Source of the DNA: Desulfovibrio sp. A2 | Lineage (GTDB): Bacteria; Desulfobacterota; Desulfovibrionia; Desulfovibrionales; Desulfovibrionaceae | Length of the DNA stretch: 28,044 nucleotides | Assembly (NCBI RefSeq): GCF_000226255.1 | Contig: NZ_AGFG01000003.1 | Span: forward strand, 1 to 28,044 | Reading direction: 5' to 3' | Part shown: piece after piece, positions 1 through 7,802 of the stretch | Layout: each line of letters opens with the position of its first letter | Position numbering within the stretch: position 1 is the stretch's first letter | Program-made: the position numbers and the translations under genes | Notes under the pieces: generated by a model | The model's input: the letters and a program-made list of their open reading frames with translations, nothing else | Database searches by the model: none | Told to the model about the DNA's origin: nothing

Positions 1-842
1 AGTTCCGCCGTGCGCAGCACCAAGCCGTCCGCCGCGCGGATCAGCCGGGCGTTGATGAACACGCTGTACTTGTCGCGGTAGTAGGTGCCCGCCACGAACA
101 CGGCCCACCCTTCGCGCGCGGGCAGCACGCCCACGTTGCGCGAGAGCAGGAATTCACCCTCGCCCTCGCGCGGGCGCAGGGTGCCGGGCAGGCGGTATTC
201 GCGCACGGGAAAGCCGCGCTGGTTGAATTCGTAAAAGAGCTGCTCGGCAATGTACCGCCCCAGCGACGACGACTCGTCAAAGTCGTCCTGATTCACGAAC
301 GACGTGGGCAGGGCGATGTAGCCCATCAGCGCGTCGTTGGGCACCGTGGCCAGCAGCTGGTCCACCAGTTCGCGCACCTTCAGCTTCAGCTCGCGGGCCT
401 CCATGTAGTTGGGGTCCGCCTGGGGGCGCGGTACGCCCTTGCTCCAGAACATGCCGCCCTGGTTGTCGGGCACCATGAAGCCGTTGTCGTGGGTGACCAC
501 CGTGGAGAGGGGCATGGTCTGCCCGTTCACGTTGGCCTCGCCCGATTCCGTGGCCACCAGCGGCGCTCCGGGGTCCGCGCCAAGGCGTGGCGGCTGCGGC
601 GCCATGGAAGCGGGCTGCGGCGGGGCGGCCTGCGACTGGCGCATCTCGGCCCCGGCGGGCGTGCCGCCGGGGGGCAGCAGAGGCTGGGCGGCCAGGGCAA
701 GCCCGGTCAGGATCAGCCCGGTGAGGACGGGGCCCGTGCGGGCCAGCGCCGCAATGCTCGTACCTGCCGTTTTGTCCTGCCCCTTGCCGGGGGGCTTCTG
801 CGGAATATGTGACTCGCGGGGTGCGCGGGATTCACGGGACAT
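1..842 (-). CDS. FlgO-like secreted/outer-membrane protein, C-terminus outside window
   Basis: The reading frame is open from an ATG at 842 to the left edge, giving 280 visible residues with no stop. The start is fixed by a GGAGG six bases upstream. Residues about 28-65 look like a signal peptide or membrane anchor (hydrophobic stretch TGLILTGLALAA, then AGA). Residues 66-145 are a Pro/Gln/Ala-rich linker. From about residue 150 the sequence (ELKLKVRELVDQL, then GYIALPTSFV, SSLGRYIAEQLFYEFNQRG) fits the FlgO domain, a family known from the Vibrio outer-membrane flagellar protein FlgO. No convincing lipobox cysteine is present, unlike Vibrio FlgO. A sigma-28-type promoter lies about 100 bases upstream, which supports a flagellar role. 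The family call is from motif memory; the exact function is inferred. Confidence 0.72.
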   Translation of the reverse strand, partial: MSRESRAPRESHIPQKPPGKGQDKTAGTSIAALARTGPVLTGLILTGLALAAQPLLPPGGTPAGAEMRQSQAAPPQPASMAPQPPRLGADPGAPLVATESGEANVNGQTMPLSTVVTHDNGFMVPDNQGGMFWSKGVPRPQADPNYMEARELKLKVRELVDQLLATVPNDALMGYIALPTSFVNQDDFDESSSLGRYIAEQLFYEFNQRGFPVREYRLPGTLRPREGEGEFLLSRNVGVLPAREGWAVFVAGTYYRDKYSVFINARLIRAADGLVLRTAE

Positions 843-951
843 GGGTCGCCTCCGATGGTCTGCGCACGGCATCGGGCCGCGCGCCGCATGCCGTGGGCGC
901 GCGTTGGCCGGACATGGCCGGGCGCGTCCTGGGTATGCTTCGTTGCACGTC

Positions 952-978
952 CTATCGGCGAAAACACGAAAAGCTTGA
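952..978 (-). promoter_or_regulatory. Putative sigma-28 (FliA) promoter for the FlgO-like gene
   Basis: Read on the minus strand the site is TCAAGCTT, an 11-base spacer, then GCCGATAG. The enterobacterial FliA consensus is TAAAGTTT-N11-GCCGATAA, so the -35 half matches at 6 of 8 positions, the -10 half at 7 of 8, and the spacer length is exact. Transcription would start near 944, leaving an untranslated leader of about 100 bases. That the downstream gene is FlgO-like makes chance less likely. Confidence 0.62.
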
Positions 979-1034
979 GGTTGGGAAGATACACCGCAAG
1001 AGCAGTGCAGCGGAAGGGGCGGGAAAAGAAAGGA

Positions 1035-1073
1035 GCACCGGACGGACCTGCATGTGCGGTCCGCGTCCGGTGC
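1035..1073 (-). terminator. Intrinsic terminator of the znuA-znuC-znuB-zur operon
   Basis: A ten-base perfect outer stem (GCACCGGACG with CGTCCGGTGC) is continued by a GACC/GGTC inner stem after a two-base bulge. On the minus strand the stem is followed by the pyrimidine-rich CTCCTTTCTTTT; on the plus strand it is followed by TTTTTGT, so it may work both ways. It lies about 80 bases past the zur stop codon. Confidence 0.62.
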
Positions 1074-1152
1074 GCTTTTTGTCTGATCAGGGGAGTGCGC
1101 GGGGGGCGGAATGACGGAAGGAAAGCCGGAACGGCAGCCTGAAGCGCGTGGG

Positions 1153-1620
1153 TCAGCTTTTGCCGCACCGCCCGCACACGCCGTCCAGGCGCACCTCCAC
1201 GTGTTCCACGGTCACTCCGGCGGGCAGCAAGGCGGTGGCGTCCAGCGCCGTGGGCAGCGGGGGCAGGCAGGTCATCACCCCGCAGCGGGTGCACTGGAAA
1301 TGGCCGTGCGGCGCATTTTCCCCCGCCGGGGCCATACAGTGTCGAAACGCGCCATCTGCCCCGCTGTGGCGTTGCAGGATGCCCGCCTCCACCAGCAGGT
1401 CCAGGGTGCGGTACAGGGTCACCTTGTCCATGCGGGTGGTGCGGCGCACCGCATCCAGCAGTTCCTGCGCGGCAGGGGCGTGGGGCAGGGCGGCCAGGGC
1501 CTCCAGCACGGCGATGCGGCGGGGGGTGGCTTCCAGCCCGGCGTGTTCCAGACGGGCGCGGGCGTCGGGTTCGGCAGGGGAGTGCGGGATGGAGGCGCGG
1601 TGTTGGGTGGTGTCGGTCAT
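1153..1620 (-). CDS. zur: Fur-family regulator, probable zinc uptake repressor Zur
   Basis: A 155-residue protein with the Fur fold: an N-terminal winged helix with a recognition segment around residues 64-80 (DKVTLYRTLDLLVEAG) and a C-terminal dimerisation domain. Two CxxC pairs, C110/C113 (HFQCTRCG) and C149/C152 (VCGRCG), form the structural zinc site, and H105/H107 lie beside the first pair as expected for metal binding. The gene is the last of a four-gene unit, 21 bases after znuB, with AAGGA five bases before its ATG. Position at the end of a zinc ABC transporter operon makes Zur more likely than Fur or PerR. It probably represses its own operon through the palindrome at 4550-4568. Specificity is inferred from context, not seen in the residues. 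Confidence 0.85.
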   Translation of the reverse strand: MTDTTQHRASIPHSPAEPDARARLEHAGLEATPRRIAVLEALAALPHAPAAQELLDAVRRTTRMDKVTLYRTLDLLVEAGILQRHSGADGAFRHCMAPAGENAPHGHFQCTRCGVMTCLPPLPTALDATALLPAGVTVEHVEVRLDGVCGRCGKS

Positions 1621-1641
1621 GAAAATCCTTGGCTTGCGCCG

Positions 1642-2466
1642 TCAGGCGGTCTTGCGGGCCATGATTCGGCGCAGCGCCCCCGCGCCGGACACGGCCATGA
1701 ACCCGGCCGAGGCCACGGCGATGATGGCCGCGCCCGAGGTCACGTCCCAGCGGTAGGCCAGAGCCAGTCCGCCCACGCAGAACACGGTGCTCCACGCGGT
1801 GGCGGCGGCCATCATGGACGGCAGCGAGCGGGCCGTGCGCGCCGCGATGAACGGCGGGATGGTCAGCAGGGCCATGACCAGCACAAGGCCCACCACGCGG
1901 ATCAGCATCACCACGCCCACCGCCGTCATGCCCACCACCAGGTAGTGCGCGGTGCGCACCGGCAGGCCGCGCGCCTCGGCGAATTCGCGGTCGAACGAGG
2001 TCACCAGCAGGGTCTGGTGGCACAGGGCCACCACGGCCAGCAACACCGCGTCCAGCGCGGCCATCAGGTACAGGTCGGTGGTTGGCACGGCCAGGATGGA
2101 CCCGAACAGAAAGCTCATCAGGTCGGCCTTGTAGCCGGGGGTGAGGTCTATGAGGATGATGCCGAAGGCCATGCCCGCCGCCCACAGCACGCCGATGGCC
2201 GCGTCGGACTTTTCGGGCCGTTTCAGGGCCACCCCGGCCATGAGCATGGACGAGGCCACGGAAAAGCCGATGGCGCTGGGCAAGACCGGCCAGCCGTAAT
2301 GAAAGGCCAGTCCCACGCCGCCATAGGCCGCGTGCGACACCCCGCCCGCCAGAAACACCAGCCGGTTCACCACCACCAGGGTGCCGATGACCCCGCAGGC
2401 GATGCTGGCCAGCAGCGACGCGGCCAGGGCCTGCTGCATGAAGTCGTAGGAGAGCGCGTCGAGCAT
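1642..2466 (-). CDS. znuB: Zinc ABC transporter permease ZnuB
   Basis: A 274-residue integral membrane protein of the ABC-3 (ZnuB/MntB/TroC) family. Seven to eight hydrophobic segments are visible, and the segments GVSHAAYGGVGLA and LTIPPFIAARTARS are typical of the family, the second lying near the coupling region that contacts the ATPase. It forms the inner-membrane channel that receives zinc from the periplasmic ZnuA and is driven by ZnuC. Its ATG shares one base with the znuC stop codon (TGATG), so translation is likely coupled. The ABC-3 family also includes manganese and iron permeases; zinc is inferred from the His-rich loop in the binding protein and the linked regulator. Confidence 0.88.
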   Translation of the reverse strand: MLDALSYDFMQQALAASLLASIACGVIGTLVVVNRLVFLAGGVSHAAYGGVGLAFHYGWPVLPSAIGFSVASSMLMAGVALKRPEKSDAAIGVLWAAGMAFGIILIDLTPGYKADLMSFLFGSILAVPTTDLYLMAALDAVLLAVVALCHQTLLVTSFDREFAEARGLPVRTAHYLVVGMTAVGVVMLIRVVGLVLVMALLTIPPFIAARTARSLPSMMAAATAWSTVFCVGGLALAYRWDVTSGAAIIAVASAGFMAVSGAGALRRIMARKTA

Positions 2467-3419
2467 CAGGCGTCCTTGCCGGGATGAGGGGTGGCGGCGG
2501 ATGCCGCCGGGGCGGATTGGCCGTGCGCCGGAGTCTGCGTCGTATCGGACGGGGTGCCGCCCGCGAGGGTGCCGGGGGGCAGGTCCTCCGCCTTGGGCAG
2601 CACCGGGAACAGCCCGGACACGGACGAGATGAACGCCCCCATGGGGCAGGTCTTCTCGTGGTGGCCGTAAAGCATGGTCAGCATGTCCGGGGTCAGCCCC
2701 GCACCCCGGCTGTGCACCAGGGTGCGGTTGACGAAGGCCACGTTGGAGAAGGTGGACGTGGCGATGGACAGGTCGTGGCTGACCACCACCAGGGTGTGCG
2801 GGCCGCGCAGGGTGCCCAGGAATTCGAAGAAGCAGAACGAGCCCTGCGGGTCGATGGACGCGGTGGGCTCGTCCAGCAGCAGCAGCTCCGGCTGGGCCAT
2901 CAGGGCGCGGGCCACCACGGCCCGCTGGCGCTGCCCGCCGGAAAGCTCGCCCACCATGCGCTTTTCCATGCCGGACAGGCCCACCTGGTCCAGCGCCTCG
3001 CGGGCGCGGTCCACCGATGCCGCGTCGTGCGACCAGTGGCGGCCCAGCAGGCCCCGCCGGGTGCCCGCAAGGCCCATCAGCACCACGTCCAGCACGGTGA
3101 CGGGAAAGTCCAGCCGGGCCGTGGAATACTGCGGCACGTAGCCGATGCGCGGCAACGCCGCCCGCGGCGCGCCGCCGAACAGCGTCACGCCGCCGGAACG
3201 CGGGGTCAGCAGACCCAGCAGCAGCTTGAGCAGGGTGGTCTTGCCGCCACCGTTGGGGCCAAGCACGGCCAGGAATTCGCCGCGCTCCACGGTAAGGTCC
3301 ACGTGGTCCAGCACCGGTTCACCGCCGTAGGCGAAGCACAGGTCGCGCACGGCGATGACCGGTTCGTGCGGTGTATGCGGTGCGCCCGGCATGCCGGGCG
3401 CACTGGCGGGCATGTGCAT
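2466..3419 (-). CDS. znuC: Zinc ABC transporter ATP-binding protein ZnuC
   Basis: A 317-residue ABC ATPase with Walker A at about residues 54-62 (GPNGGGKTT), the signature LSGGQRQR, Walker B with LLLLDEPT, and the switch histidine in VVSHD. It powers the ZnuB channel. It is longer than the usual ZnuC (around 250-260 residues): after the ATPase core comes a segment containing [15 protein letters not shown] and then a roughly 50-residue Pro/Ala/Thr-rich tail. The His/Cys cluster could bind metal, but that is a guess. The start at 3419 has only a weak ribosome binding site; a slightly later ATG is possible because the first 20 residues are Pro/Ala-rich and poorly conserved in type. It begins six bases after the znuA stop. 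Confidence 0.88.
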   Translation of the reverse strand: MHMPASAPGMPGAPHTPHEPVIAVRDLCFAYGGEPVLDHVDLTVERGEFLAVLGPNGGGKTTLLKLLLGLLTPRSGGVTLFGGAPRAALPRIGYVPQYSTARLDFPVTVLDVVLMGLAGTRRGLLGRHWSHDAASVDRAREALDQVGLSGMEKRMVGELSGGQRQRAVVARALMAQPELLLLDEPTASIDPQGSFCFFEFLGTLRGPHTLVVVSHDLSIATSTFSNVAFVNRTLVHSRGAGLTPDMLTMLYGHHEKTCPMGAFISSVSGLFPVLPKAEDLPPGTLAGGTPSDTTQTPAHGQSAPAASAATPHPGKDA

Positions 3420-3425
3420 GCGTGT

Positions 3426-4511
3426 CTACTTGCTGAGGGGTTGGGTCAGGGTTTGGGCCATGGCCTCGGCCACGCGGCGAATGTTGGCGGCCCAGTCTTC
3501 GGCCAGCGGATCGGCCTCGATGAGCTTTGCCCCGACGTTGCGGGCGATGGTTTCCGCGCCGCGCTTGGAGAATTGCGGCTGGACGAAGATGGCTTCGATC
3601 TTCTCCTTCTTGGCGAACTCCACGATGCGGGTCAACTGCTTGGGGCCCGGTTCGCGTCCTTCCACCTCTATGGCCACTTCGCGCAGGTTGTAGTTGTGGG
3701 CGAAGTAGCTCCACGCGGGGTGAAAGACCATGAAGCGGCGGCGGTTTTCGGGCACGTTCTCGAACAGGCCGTTGATGTGCAGGTCCAGTTCGTCCAGTTC
3801 GCGCACGAAGGCGTCGTGGTTGGCGCGGTACAGGGGGGCGTGGGCCGGGTCGGCTTTGACCAGCGCGGCCTTGAGGGACCCGGCCATCATCTTCACCAGC
3901 GCCGGTGAAAGCCAGATGTGCGGGTCGCCGCCTTCGTGGTCGTGATGGCCTTCGGCGGCTTCGGCGTCGTGCCCGGCATCCTTGTTGTCGGCGGCGGGTG
4001 CGGCAGCGTGCCCATGCTCGCCCTCGTGCCCGTGGGCCTCGTCCAGAAAGTGTTCGTCCTGCGGCAGAAGGTCGATGCCCTTTTCCAGGCGCACCAGGGT
4101 CATGTCCTTGCCGCCCGCCGCCGTGATGCGTTCCAGCCAGGCCTTTTCGAAGGGCACGCCGATGGTCATGTACAGCTTGGCCCCGGCAAGGCCGCGCATC
4201 TGGCTGGGCTTGGGTTCGTAGGTGTGCGGGTCCGCGCCGGGGGGCACCATCACCGTCACCTCGGCCAGGTCGCCCGCGATGCGCTGGACGAAATACTTCT
4301 GCGGCAGGATGCTCACCGCCACCTGCACGGCGGCAGCGGCACCGGCGGGCGCGACGGCGGGGGAGCCGGGCGCGGCAAGCAGGCCGGGCAGCAGGAACAG
4401 CGAGAACAGGGCGAACCGCGCGAGCCGCGTGAACGGGGCGAATCGGGCGAACCGGGCAAAGATGGCAGGCCGCGGGTCGATGGCTTTCGGAAGGGCGAAG
4501 CGGATGGTCAT
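3426..4511 (-). CDS. znuA: Periplasmic zinc-binding protein ZnuA
   Basis: A 361-residue cluster A-I (TroA/ZnuA) solute-binding protein. The start chosen at 4511 has GGAGG four bases upstream; a longer frame opening at a TTG at 4556 lies inside the operator and is rejected. A long Phe/Arg/Ala-rich leader ends in a hydrophobic stretch (LFSLFLLPGLLA) and a probable signal peptidase site near AGAAAA. Metal ligands expected from the family are visible: H96 (PHTYEP), H198 (DPHIWLSP), H264 (FHPAWSYF) and D334 (EADPLA). Between the first two is a His/Asp/Glu-rich loop (about residues 155-196), typical of zinc rather than manganese binders. It is the first gene of the operon. Confidence 0.9.
   Translation of the reverse strand: MTIRFALPKAIDPRPAIFARFARFAPFTRLARFALFSLFLLPGLLAAPGSPAVAPAGAAAAVQVAVSILPQKYFVQRIAGDLAEVTVMVPPGADPHTYEPKPSQMRGLAGAKLYMTIGVPFEKAWLERITAAGGKDMTLVRLEKGIDLLPQDEHFLDEAHGHEGEHGHAAAPAADNKDAGHDAEAAEGHHDHEGGDPHIWLSPALVKMMAGSLKAALVKADPAHAPLYRANHDAFVRELDELDLHINGLFENVPENRRRFMVFHPAWSYFAHNYNLREVAIEVEGREPGPKQLTRIVEFAKKEKIEAIFVQPQFSKRGAETIARNVGAKLIEADPLAEDWAANIRRVAEAMAQTLTQPLSK
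4393..4464 (-). repeat. Degenerate 9-bp tandem repeat within the znuA signal sequence
   Basis: About eight copies of a nine-base unit, consensus GCGAACCGG on the plus strand, run head to tail; the best copies lie at 4411-4455. They encode a three-residue repeat in the ZnuA leader (ARF, ARF, APF, TRL, ARF, ALF, SLF). Because the unit is a whole number of codons, copy-number changes would keep the frame. Confidence 0.65.
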
Positions 4512-4549
4512 GACGCCTCCGGTGATGGGCTCGTGGATGAATGATTGAG

Positions 4550-4568
4550 AATGCAACTCGGTTGCATT
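4550..4568. promoter_or_regulatory. Probable Zur operator over the znuA transcription start
   Basis: A 19-bp perfect inverted repeat, AATGCAACTCGGTTGCATT, has eight-base arms around a three-base centre. It sits just downstream of the -10 element of the predicted znuA promoter, so a bound repressor would cover the start site. Size and symmetry fit Fur-family boxes, and the operon encodes a Fur-family protein. The match to a Zur box specifically is inferred. Confidence 0.72.
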
Positions 4569-4573
4569 TGAGT

Positions 4574-4602
4574 CATGTAGTCCTCCGGCCGGGTGCTGTC
4601 AA
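4574..4602 (-). promoter_or_regulatory. Sigma-70 promoter of the zinc operon
   Basis: On the minus strand TTGACA (4602-4597) is a perfect -35 box, followed by a 17-base spacer and TACATG (4579-4574) as a weaker -10 box. The predicted start near 4567 falls inside the palindrome at 4550-4568. Confidence 0.65.
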
Positions 4603-4719
4603 CGCGGGGACGGAAAAAAGAGGGCTGGCAACGGAAAAGGCCGCACCGGGCGGTGCATCCCGCTCGCCCGTGCCCTTGGCGCACCTGCTGCCGTGCCTGT
4701 TCCGGCGGCCGGACCGCCC

Positions 4720-4748
4720 TTGGCGAGCAGGGGGAAATGCAGTATGAA
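4720..4748 (+). promoter_or_regulatory. Candidate sigma-70 promoter for ispG-proS
   Basis: TTGGCG, a 17-base spacer and TATGAA each match the consensus at four of six positions. Transcription would begin near 4756, which excludes upstream ATG or GTG starts (for example 4744) and agrees with translation from 4819. The rest of the 307-base gap between znuA and ispG holds the zinc operon promoter and operator; I see no further gene. Confidence 0.4.
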
Positions 4749-4818
4749 CCGTCAATTCGGCCTGTGCCATCCGAGCCCCCAGGCGGGCCGCCGGGCCGTC
4801 CATCTTCAGGGACCATTC

Positions 4819-5910
4819 ATGACCATCGAACGCAGGCGGACCCGCGAGGTCCGCATCGGCTCCGTGCGCATCGGGGGGGACAACCCCGTCGTCGTGCAGA
4901 GCATGGCCAATACCGACACGCGCGACGTGGACGCCACCGTGGCGCAAATCCGCGCGCTGGCCGCCGTGGGGTGCGAGGTGGTGCGCCTTGCCGTGCTGAA
5001 CGAGGCGGCGGCTGCGGCCATCGGCCCCATTCGCGCGGCGTCCCCGGTGCCGCTGGTGGCGGACATCCATTTCGACCACCGCCTGGCCGTGGCCGCGCTG
5101 GAAGCGGGCGTGGACGCCCTGCGCATCAACCCCGGCAACATCGGGGGCGAGGCCAACGTGGCCCGCGTGGTGGACGCGGCCCGGGCGCGCGGCGCGTGCA
5201 TCCGGGTGGGGGTCAATTCCGGCTCGGTGGAAAAGCATCTGCTGGAACGCTTCGGCGGACCAACGCCCGAAGCCATGGTGGAAAGCGCCCTCGGCCACGT
5301 GCGCATGCTGGAGGACCGGGGCTTCGGCGACATCAAGATATCGCTGAAATCCTCGTCGGTGTTGCACACCATAGACGCCTACCGCGTCCTGGCGGACCGG
5401 TGCGACTACCCCCTGCACATCGGCGTGACCGAGGCGGGCACCATGCTGCGCGGCTCGGTGAAGTCGTCCGTGGGCCTCGGGGTGCTGCTGTGGCTGGGCA
5501 TAGGCGACACGCTGCGCGTCTCGCTGACCAGCGACCCGGTGGAGGAAATCCCCGTGGCGTGGGAAATCCTGCGCTCGCTGGGGCTGCGCCATCGGGGGCC
5601 GGAAATCATCTCCTGCCCGACCTGCGGACGAACCGAAATAGGGCTCATCAGCCTTGCGCAGGAAGTGGAACGCCGCCTGACGGGCGAGACGGAAAATTTC
5701 AAGGTGGCCGTCATGGGCTGCGCCGTGAACGGCCCCGGCGAGGCGCGCGAGGCCGACATCGGCATCGCGGGCGGGCGCGACAAGGGCATCATCTTCCGCA
5801 AGGGAGAGATCATACGAACAGTCAAGGGCGGCGCGAACCTGCTCACCGCCTTCATGGAAGAACTCGATACGTTCCTTGCCGAACGCAAGGCAGCCAGAAA
5901 GGACAGCTGA
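4819..5910 (+). CDS. ispG: 4-hydroxy-3-methylbut-2-enyl diphosphate synthase IspG (GcpE)
   Basis: A 363-residue protein, the usual length of the short bacterial IspG. It converts methylerythritol cyclodiphosphate to HMBPP in the MEP isoprenoid pathway, using a [4Fe-4S] cluster. The N-terminal TIM-barrel is recognisable from [12 protein letters not shown] and [11 protein letters not shown] through [10 protein letters not shown] and LRINPGNIG. The cluster ligands are visible as C266 and C269 ([11 protein letters not shown]) and C301 ([10 protein letters not shown]), with E308 following. The start at 4819 has AGGGA six bases upstream and matches where family members begin; in-frame starts further upstream add low-complexity sequence. 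The stop overlaps the proS start by one base. Confidence 0.95.
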   Translation: MTIERRRTREVRIGSVRIGGDNPVVVQSMANTDTRDVDATVAQIRALAAVGCEVVRLAVLNEAAAAAIGPIRAASPVPLVADIHFDHRLAVAALEAGVDALRINPGNIGGEANVARVVDAARARGACIRVGVNSGSVEKHLLERFGGPTPEAMVESALGHVRMLEDRGFGDIKISLKSSSVLHTIDAYRVLADRCDYPLHIGVTEAGTMLRGSVKSSVGLGVLLWLGIGDTLRVSLTSDPVEEIPVAWEILRSLGLRHRGPEIISCPTCGRTEIGLISLAQEVERRLTGETENFKVAVMGCAVNGPGEAREADIGIAGGRDKGIIFRKGEIIRTVKGGANLLTAFMEELDTFLAERKAARKDS

Positions 5911-7637
5911 TGCGCTGGAGCAATTGCTACATCCCCACCCTGAAGGAAGCCCCGGCCGACGCCGAAGTGGTCAGCCACAAGCTGCTCACCCGCGCCGGCA
6001 TGATCCGCAAGCTCACCTCGGGCATCTACATCTACATGCCCCTTGGGCTGAAGGCCATCGAGAAGACCGCCGCCATCGTGCGCGAGGAAATGAACCGCGC
6101 GGGCGCGCTGGAACTTTCCATGCCCATGGTGCAGCCCGCCGACCTGTGGCAGGAATCGGGCCGCTGGGAATTCTACGGTAAGGAACTGCTGCGCTTCCAG
6201 GACCGCAACGGCCGCGACTACTGCCTTGGACCCACGCACGAGGAGGTCATCACCGATCTCGTGCGCGGCGAGGTGCGTTCGTACCGCCAGTTGCCCATCA
6301 ACCTGTACCAGATCCAGACCAAGTTCCGCGACGAGATCCGCCCGCGTTTCGGCCTGATGCGCGGCCGCGAATTCATCATGAAGGACGCCTACTCCTTCGA
6401 CCGTGACGAGGCGGGCGCCGACAAGAGCTACTGGGCCATGTACGAGGCCTACCAGAACGTGTTCAAGCGCCTTGGCCTGCGCTTCCGCGCGGTGGAGGCG
6501 GATTCCGGCTCCATCGGCGGCAGCTTCTCGCACGAGTTCATGGTGCTGGCCGACACCGGCGAAGACACCATCGCTGCCTGCACCGGTTGCGAGTACGCCG
6601 CCAACGTGGAGCGCGCCGAGGTGGCCGCGCCTGCCGTGCCCGTGTCGCTGCCCGTCGTGGGCGGCATCGAAGAGGTGCCCACCCCCGGCAAGCACACCGT
6701 GGAAGAGGTGTGCGCCTTCCTGGGCGTGTCGCAGTCCGCGCTGGTCAAGACGCTGATCCTGGTGGCCGACGGCAAGCCCGTGGCCGCCCTGGTGCGCGGC
6801 GACCGCGAACTGAACGACGTGAAGCTGAAGAACCTGCTGAAGTGCGACGAACTGGAGCTGGCCGCGCCCGAACTGGTGCAGAAGGTCACCGGCGCGCCCG
6901 TGGGCTTTGCCGGGCCGGTGGGCCTGAACGTGGAACGCGTCTTCGCCGACCACGAACTGCTGACCTCCGATGGCTGGATCGCCGGGGCCAACAAGGGCGA
7001 CACCCACCTGCGCAACGTCAGCCTGGGCCGCGACGCCAAGATCGAGCGCTACGCCGACCTTCGTGTGATCACCCCCGCCGACGCCTGCCCGCGCTGCGGC
7101 CAGCCCATCGAGCTGACGCGCGGCATCGAGGTGGGCCACGTGTTCAAGCTGGGCACCAAGTACAGCGAACCCCTGAAGTGCACCTTCCTTGACGAAGACG
7201 GCAAGGAAAAGGTCATGATCATGGGCTGCTACGGCATCGGCGTGTCGCGCGTCGTCGCCTCGTGCATCGAGCAGAACCACGACGCCGACGGGATCGTGTT
7301 CCCGCCGCCTATCGCTCCGTTCGAGGCCGTGCTGTGCTGTCTGGACCCCAAGAACGGCGAAACCCTGGGCAAGGCCGAGGAGTTTTACGCCGAACTCAAG
7401 GCTCAGGGCGTGGACGTTATTCTGGACGACCGCGACGAGCGCCCCGGCGTCAAGTTCAAGGATGCCGACCTGGTGGGCATGCCCCTGCAACTGGTTGTCG
7501 GCGGCAAGGGCCTGGCGCGCGGCATCGTGGAAGCCAAGGACCGCCGCACCGGCGAAAAGACCGAACTGCCCGTCGACGGCTTCGCCGAAGCCTTCCGTAC
7601 CTGGCGCGCCGCCGTGCGCGCCGGTTGGGGGCTGTAA
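5910..7637 (+). CDS. proS: Prolyl-tRNA synthetase, bacterial type with editing domain
   Basis: A 575-residue class II aminoacyl-tRNA synthetase that charges tRNA(Pro). It opens with [15 protein letters not shown], has motif 2 in [17 protein letters not shown] and motif 3 in [17 protein letters not shown] near residue 445. Between motifs 2 and 3, about residues 225-405, is the YbaK-like insertion that removes mischarged alanine. The C-terminal anticodon-binding domain contains [20 protein letters not shown]. Its ATG shares one base with the ispG stop, so the two are probably co-translated. The same frame stays open far upstream through ispG, an effect of high GC and not part of the protein. 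Confidence 0.96.
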   Translation: MRWSNCYIPTLKEAPADAEVVSHKLLTRAGMIRKLTSGIYIYMPLGLKAIEKTAAIVREEMNRAGALELSMPMVQPADLWQESGRWEFYGKELLRFQDRNGRDYCLGPTHEEVITDLVRGEVRSYRQLPINLYQIQTKFRDEIRPRFGLMRGREFIMKDAYSFDRDEAGADKSYWAMYEAYQNVFKRLGLRFRAVEADSGSIGGSFSHEFMVLADTGEDTIAACTGCEYAANVERAEVAAPAVPVSLPVVGGIEEVPTPGKHTVEEVCAFLGVSQSALVKTLILVADGKPVAALVRGDRELNDVKLKNLLKCDELELAAPELVQKVTGAPVGFAGPVGLNVERVFADHELLTSDGWIAGANKGDTHLRNVSLGRDAKIERYADLRVITPADACPRCGQPIELTRGIEVGHVFKLGTKYSEPLKCTFLDEDGKEKVMIMGCYGIGVSRVVASCIEQNHDADGIVFPPPIAPFEAVLCCLDPKNGETLGKAEEFYAELKAQGVDVILDDRDERPGVKFKDADLVGMPLQLVVGGKGLARGIVEAKDRRTGEKTELPVDGFAEAFRTWRAAVRAGWGL

Positions 7638-7660
7638 GGCCATCAGACTATGAAGCGTTA

Positions 7661-7770
7661 CCGGGGAGGGGACCCTTTAAAAAGGGTCTCCCTCCCCGGA
7701 CCCCACCCCCCTAAATTTTTCAATTGACTTGTCGCACCCGAAAGGGGGTGCAGGGGGCATGGCCCCCTGC
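7661..7770 (+). repeat. Composite G/C-run hairpin element after proS
   Basis: Three hairpins lie in a row. The first (7661-7699) has 18-bp arms, CCGGGGAGGGGACCCTTT against AAAGGGTC-t-CCCTCCCCGG, with one bulged T. The second pairs GCACCC (7734-7739) with GGGTGC (7746-7751). The third pairs GCAGGGGGC (7750-7758) with GCCCCCTGC (7762-7770). Between the first two is ACCCCACCCCCCTAAATTTTTCA. Related sequence is found near the right edge of the window, so this is probably a dispersed family. It may end or weaken transcription from proS, but the first stem has no run of T directly after it. Confidence 0.6.
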
Positions 7771-7802
7771 CCGCCGGAGGCGCATAAAAAACCTCGCGCG
7801 CC

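Larger units (their letters stand above)
843..1152. other. Intergenic region between the FlgO-like gene and zur
   Basis: This 310-base stretch holds the putative FliA promoter (952-978) and the leader of the FlgO-like gene on one side, and the hairpin at 1035-1073 that should end the zinc operon on the other. Overlapping open frames here on both strands have no ribosome binding site and no recognisable product. I see no further gene. Confidence 0.6.

Noticed and set aside
1111..2487. Plus-strand open frame of 458 codons antisense to zur and znuB
   Set aside because: His/Gly/Gln-rich composition is the mirror of GC-rich coding sequence; the minus-strand genes have clear family motifs and operon structure.
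4512..4556. Longer znuA start at a TTG (4556)
   Set aside because: It falls inside the operator palindrome and would be about at the predicted transcription start; the ATG at 4511 has GGAGG at the right distance.
4593..5909. Very long open frame that continues into proS and would give a 1014-residue protein
   Set aside because: The upstream part lies over ispG in another frame, is Arg/Gly/Pro-rich low complexity, and proS has its own canonical start that overlaps the ispG stop by one base.
7724..7750. TTGACT at 7724 as the -35 box of an xseA promoter
   Set aside because: No acceptable -10 box lies 15-19 bases downstream; the spot is GGTGCA within a hairpin.
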